Translations under genes and position numbers: made by a program
DNA from: Alphaproteobacteria bacterium UBA2954
GTDB lineage: Bacteria > Pseudomonadota > Alphaproteobacteria > Puniceispirillales > Puniceispirillaceae
Length of the DNA: 5,175 nt
Assembly: GCA_002348585.1 (NCBI GenBank)
Contig: DEBO01000030.1
Span: 1-5,175, forward strand
Direction: 5' to 3'
The notes under the pieces: generated by a model
Database searches by the model: none
What the model was told of the DNA's origin: nothing
The model's input: only the letters and a program-made list of their open reading frames with translations
Shown here: in pieces, positions 4,387 to 5,175 of the stretch
How the letters are laid out: each line of letters opens with the position of its first letter
How positions within the stretch are numbered: the stretch's first letter is position 1

Positions 4387-5175
4387 TCAAACAAGACAAC
4401 GGATAGGCTGGCCTGCCAGATAGGCTTCAAGTGCTTCCAGCATCCCGCCATAATAGACAGCCATCGTTTGTGCTGTGACATAGCCAATATGGGGAGTCAG
4501 AATAACATTCGGCAGACCCCTGAACGGATTATCTGCCCGGAGTGGCTCTTGATCATAAACATCCAAAGCTGCCCCGCCTATGCGCTTTTCCTGAAGAGCT
4601 ACAAGCAAGGCTCGCTGGTCAATTATCGGTGCACGAGATGTGTTGACGACGCAGGCATCAGGCTTCATCAACGCCAGCTCGTTAGCACCAATCAGACCTT
4701 TGACCCTGTCAGATAATTTGAGGTGAATGGATATGAAATCAGAAGTTGAGAAAAAATCATTTTTTGACGCATAGGACACGCCTTCTTCAGAGCATCTGTC
4801 TAGTGTCAAGTTCTGAGACCAGGCCTGGACAGACATCCCAAACGCCATGCCAAGCTGAGCAACCTGACTGCCGAGGCGCCCTAATCCTAAAATACCGAGT
4901 GTTGCACCGCGCAAATCCCGGCCAGTACTCACCTGCCATCCCCCTGATGCCATAGAGTGCACAGACGTGTACAAATCACGGGCAAGCATACCTATTAGCA
5001 TCATGGCTAGCTCTGATGTGGCATGACCAGGCGATTCTGTTCCACAGACCATAATATTTTTGGCTTTGCAATAATTCAAATCGATTGCGGCATTGCGCAT
5101 GCCGCAAGTGATGACCGCTTGCAGGTGCGGCAGTTGAGACAATATATCAACCTGTAAACCAGTGCGTTCACGCAT
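4387..5175 (-). CDS. D-2-hydroxyacid dehydrogenase family protein, N-terminus cut by window edge
   Basis: The visible 262 residues run to the right edge. The frame stays open there, and the Met at the edge lies in an RERT...LP.L..VIT.GMRNAAID block that is internal in relatives, so about 50 residues are missing. This is an NAD(P)-dependent dehydrogenase of the D-isomer 2-hydroxyacid family, resembling the putative phosphoglycerate-dehydrogenase-like subgroup. The Rossmann motif is LGILGLGRLGSQ (93-104), with G97-x-G99-xx-G102. The catalytic triad is present as Arg181 (NTSRAPIID), Glu210 (DVYDQEPL) and His229 (TPHIGY). The usual acidic residue that selects NAD after the second strand is not obvious (AWSQN, 118-122), so cofactor preference is open. 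It would interconvert a 2-oxoacid and a D-2-hydroxyacid in the cytoplasm. It lies about 320 bp upstream of the cytochrome c gene on the same strand, so shared transcription is uncertain. Confidence 0.9.
   Translation of the reverse strand: MRERTGLQVDILSQLPHLQAVITCGMRNAAIDLNYCKAKNIMVCGTESPGHATSELAMMLIGMLARDLYTSVHSMASGGWQVSTGRDLRGATLGILGLGRLGSQVAQLGMAFGMSVQAWSQNLTLDRCSEEGVSYASKNDFFSTSDFISIHLKLSDRVKGLIGANELALMKPDACVVNTSRAPIIDQRALLVALQEKRIGGAALDVYDQEPLRADNPFRGLPNVILTPHIGYVTAQTMAVYYGGMLEALEAYLAGQPIRCLV

Noticed and set aside
4345..4716. Plus-strand frame of 123 codons
   Set aside because: Mostly antisense to the D-2-hydroxyacid dehydrogenase gene, whose motifs are unambiguous; the composition looks like a shadow frame.

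Overview
The window looks like ordinary chromosome from an alphaproteobacterium, possibly a marine lineage. This is inferred from protein family resemblance (a divergent YciB/IspZ, a class I cytochrome c beside an FMN 2-hydroxyacid dehydrogenase, an exported TPR protein with a C-terminal Cys pair) and a moderate base composition, mid-40s %GC by eye. No rRNA, tRNA, insertion sequence, phage gene or CRISPR array is visible. Eight protein genes fill almost all of it; the first and last are cut by the window edges.

Left block, minus strand (1-833): a pterin-4a-carbinolamine dehydratase is followed, with a one-base TGATG overlap, by a TauE/SafE-type membrane transporter whose C-terminus lies beyond position 1. 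A 74-bp divergent intergenic region follows. It carries one arm of a perfect 12-bp inverted repeat and the ribosome-binding site of the next operon.

Central block, plus strand (908-2471): three tightly packed genes encode a flavodoxin-fold oxidoreductase, a YciB/IspZ-type inner membrane protein and an exported TPR protein. The flavodoxin gene has no usable ATG and appears to start at CTG 908; an annotation that only accepts ATG would lose the FMN phosphate loop. Its junction with the yciB-like gene is TGATG, and the TPR gene begins 32 bases after the yciB-like gene.

Right block, minus strand (2489-5175): read in transcription order, this holds a D-2-hydroxyacid dehydrogenase (5' end outside the window), a gap of about 320 bp with several weak signals, a periplasmic class I cytochrome c, and 26 bp later an FMN-dependent L-lactate/2-hydroxyacid dehydrogenase. 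The cytochrome and the FMN enzyme plausibly form an oxidation module in which lactate or a related 2-hydroxyacid feeds electrons into the respiratory chain. The FMN gene meets the plus-strand operon tail to tail, and its last codons are written inside a perfect 14-bp-stem hairpin.

I see no clear undescribed system. The points most worth checking are the CTG start with its flanking inverted repeat, the hairpin inside the lldD-like 3' end, and the cytochrome c/2-hydroxyacid dehydrogenase pair.
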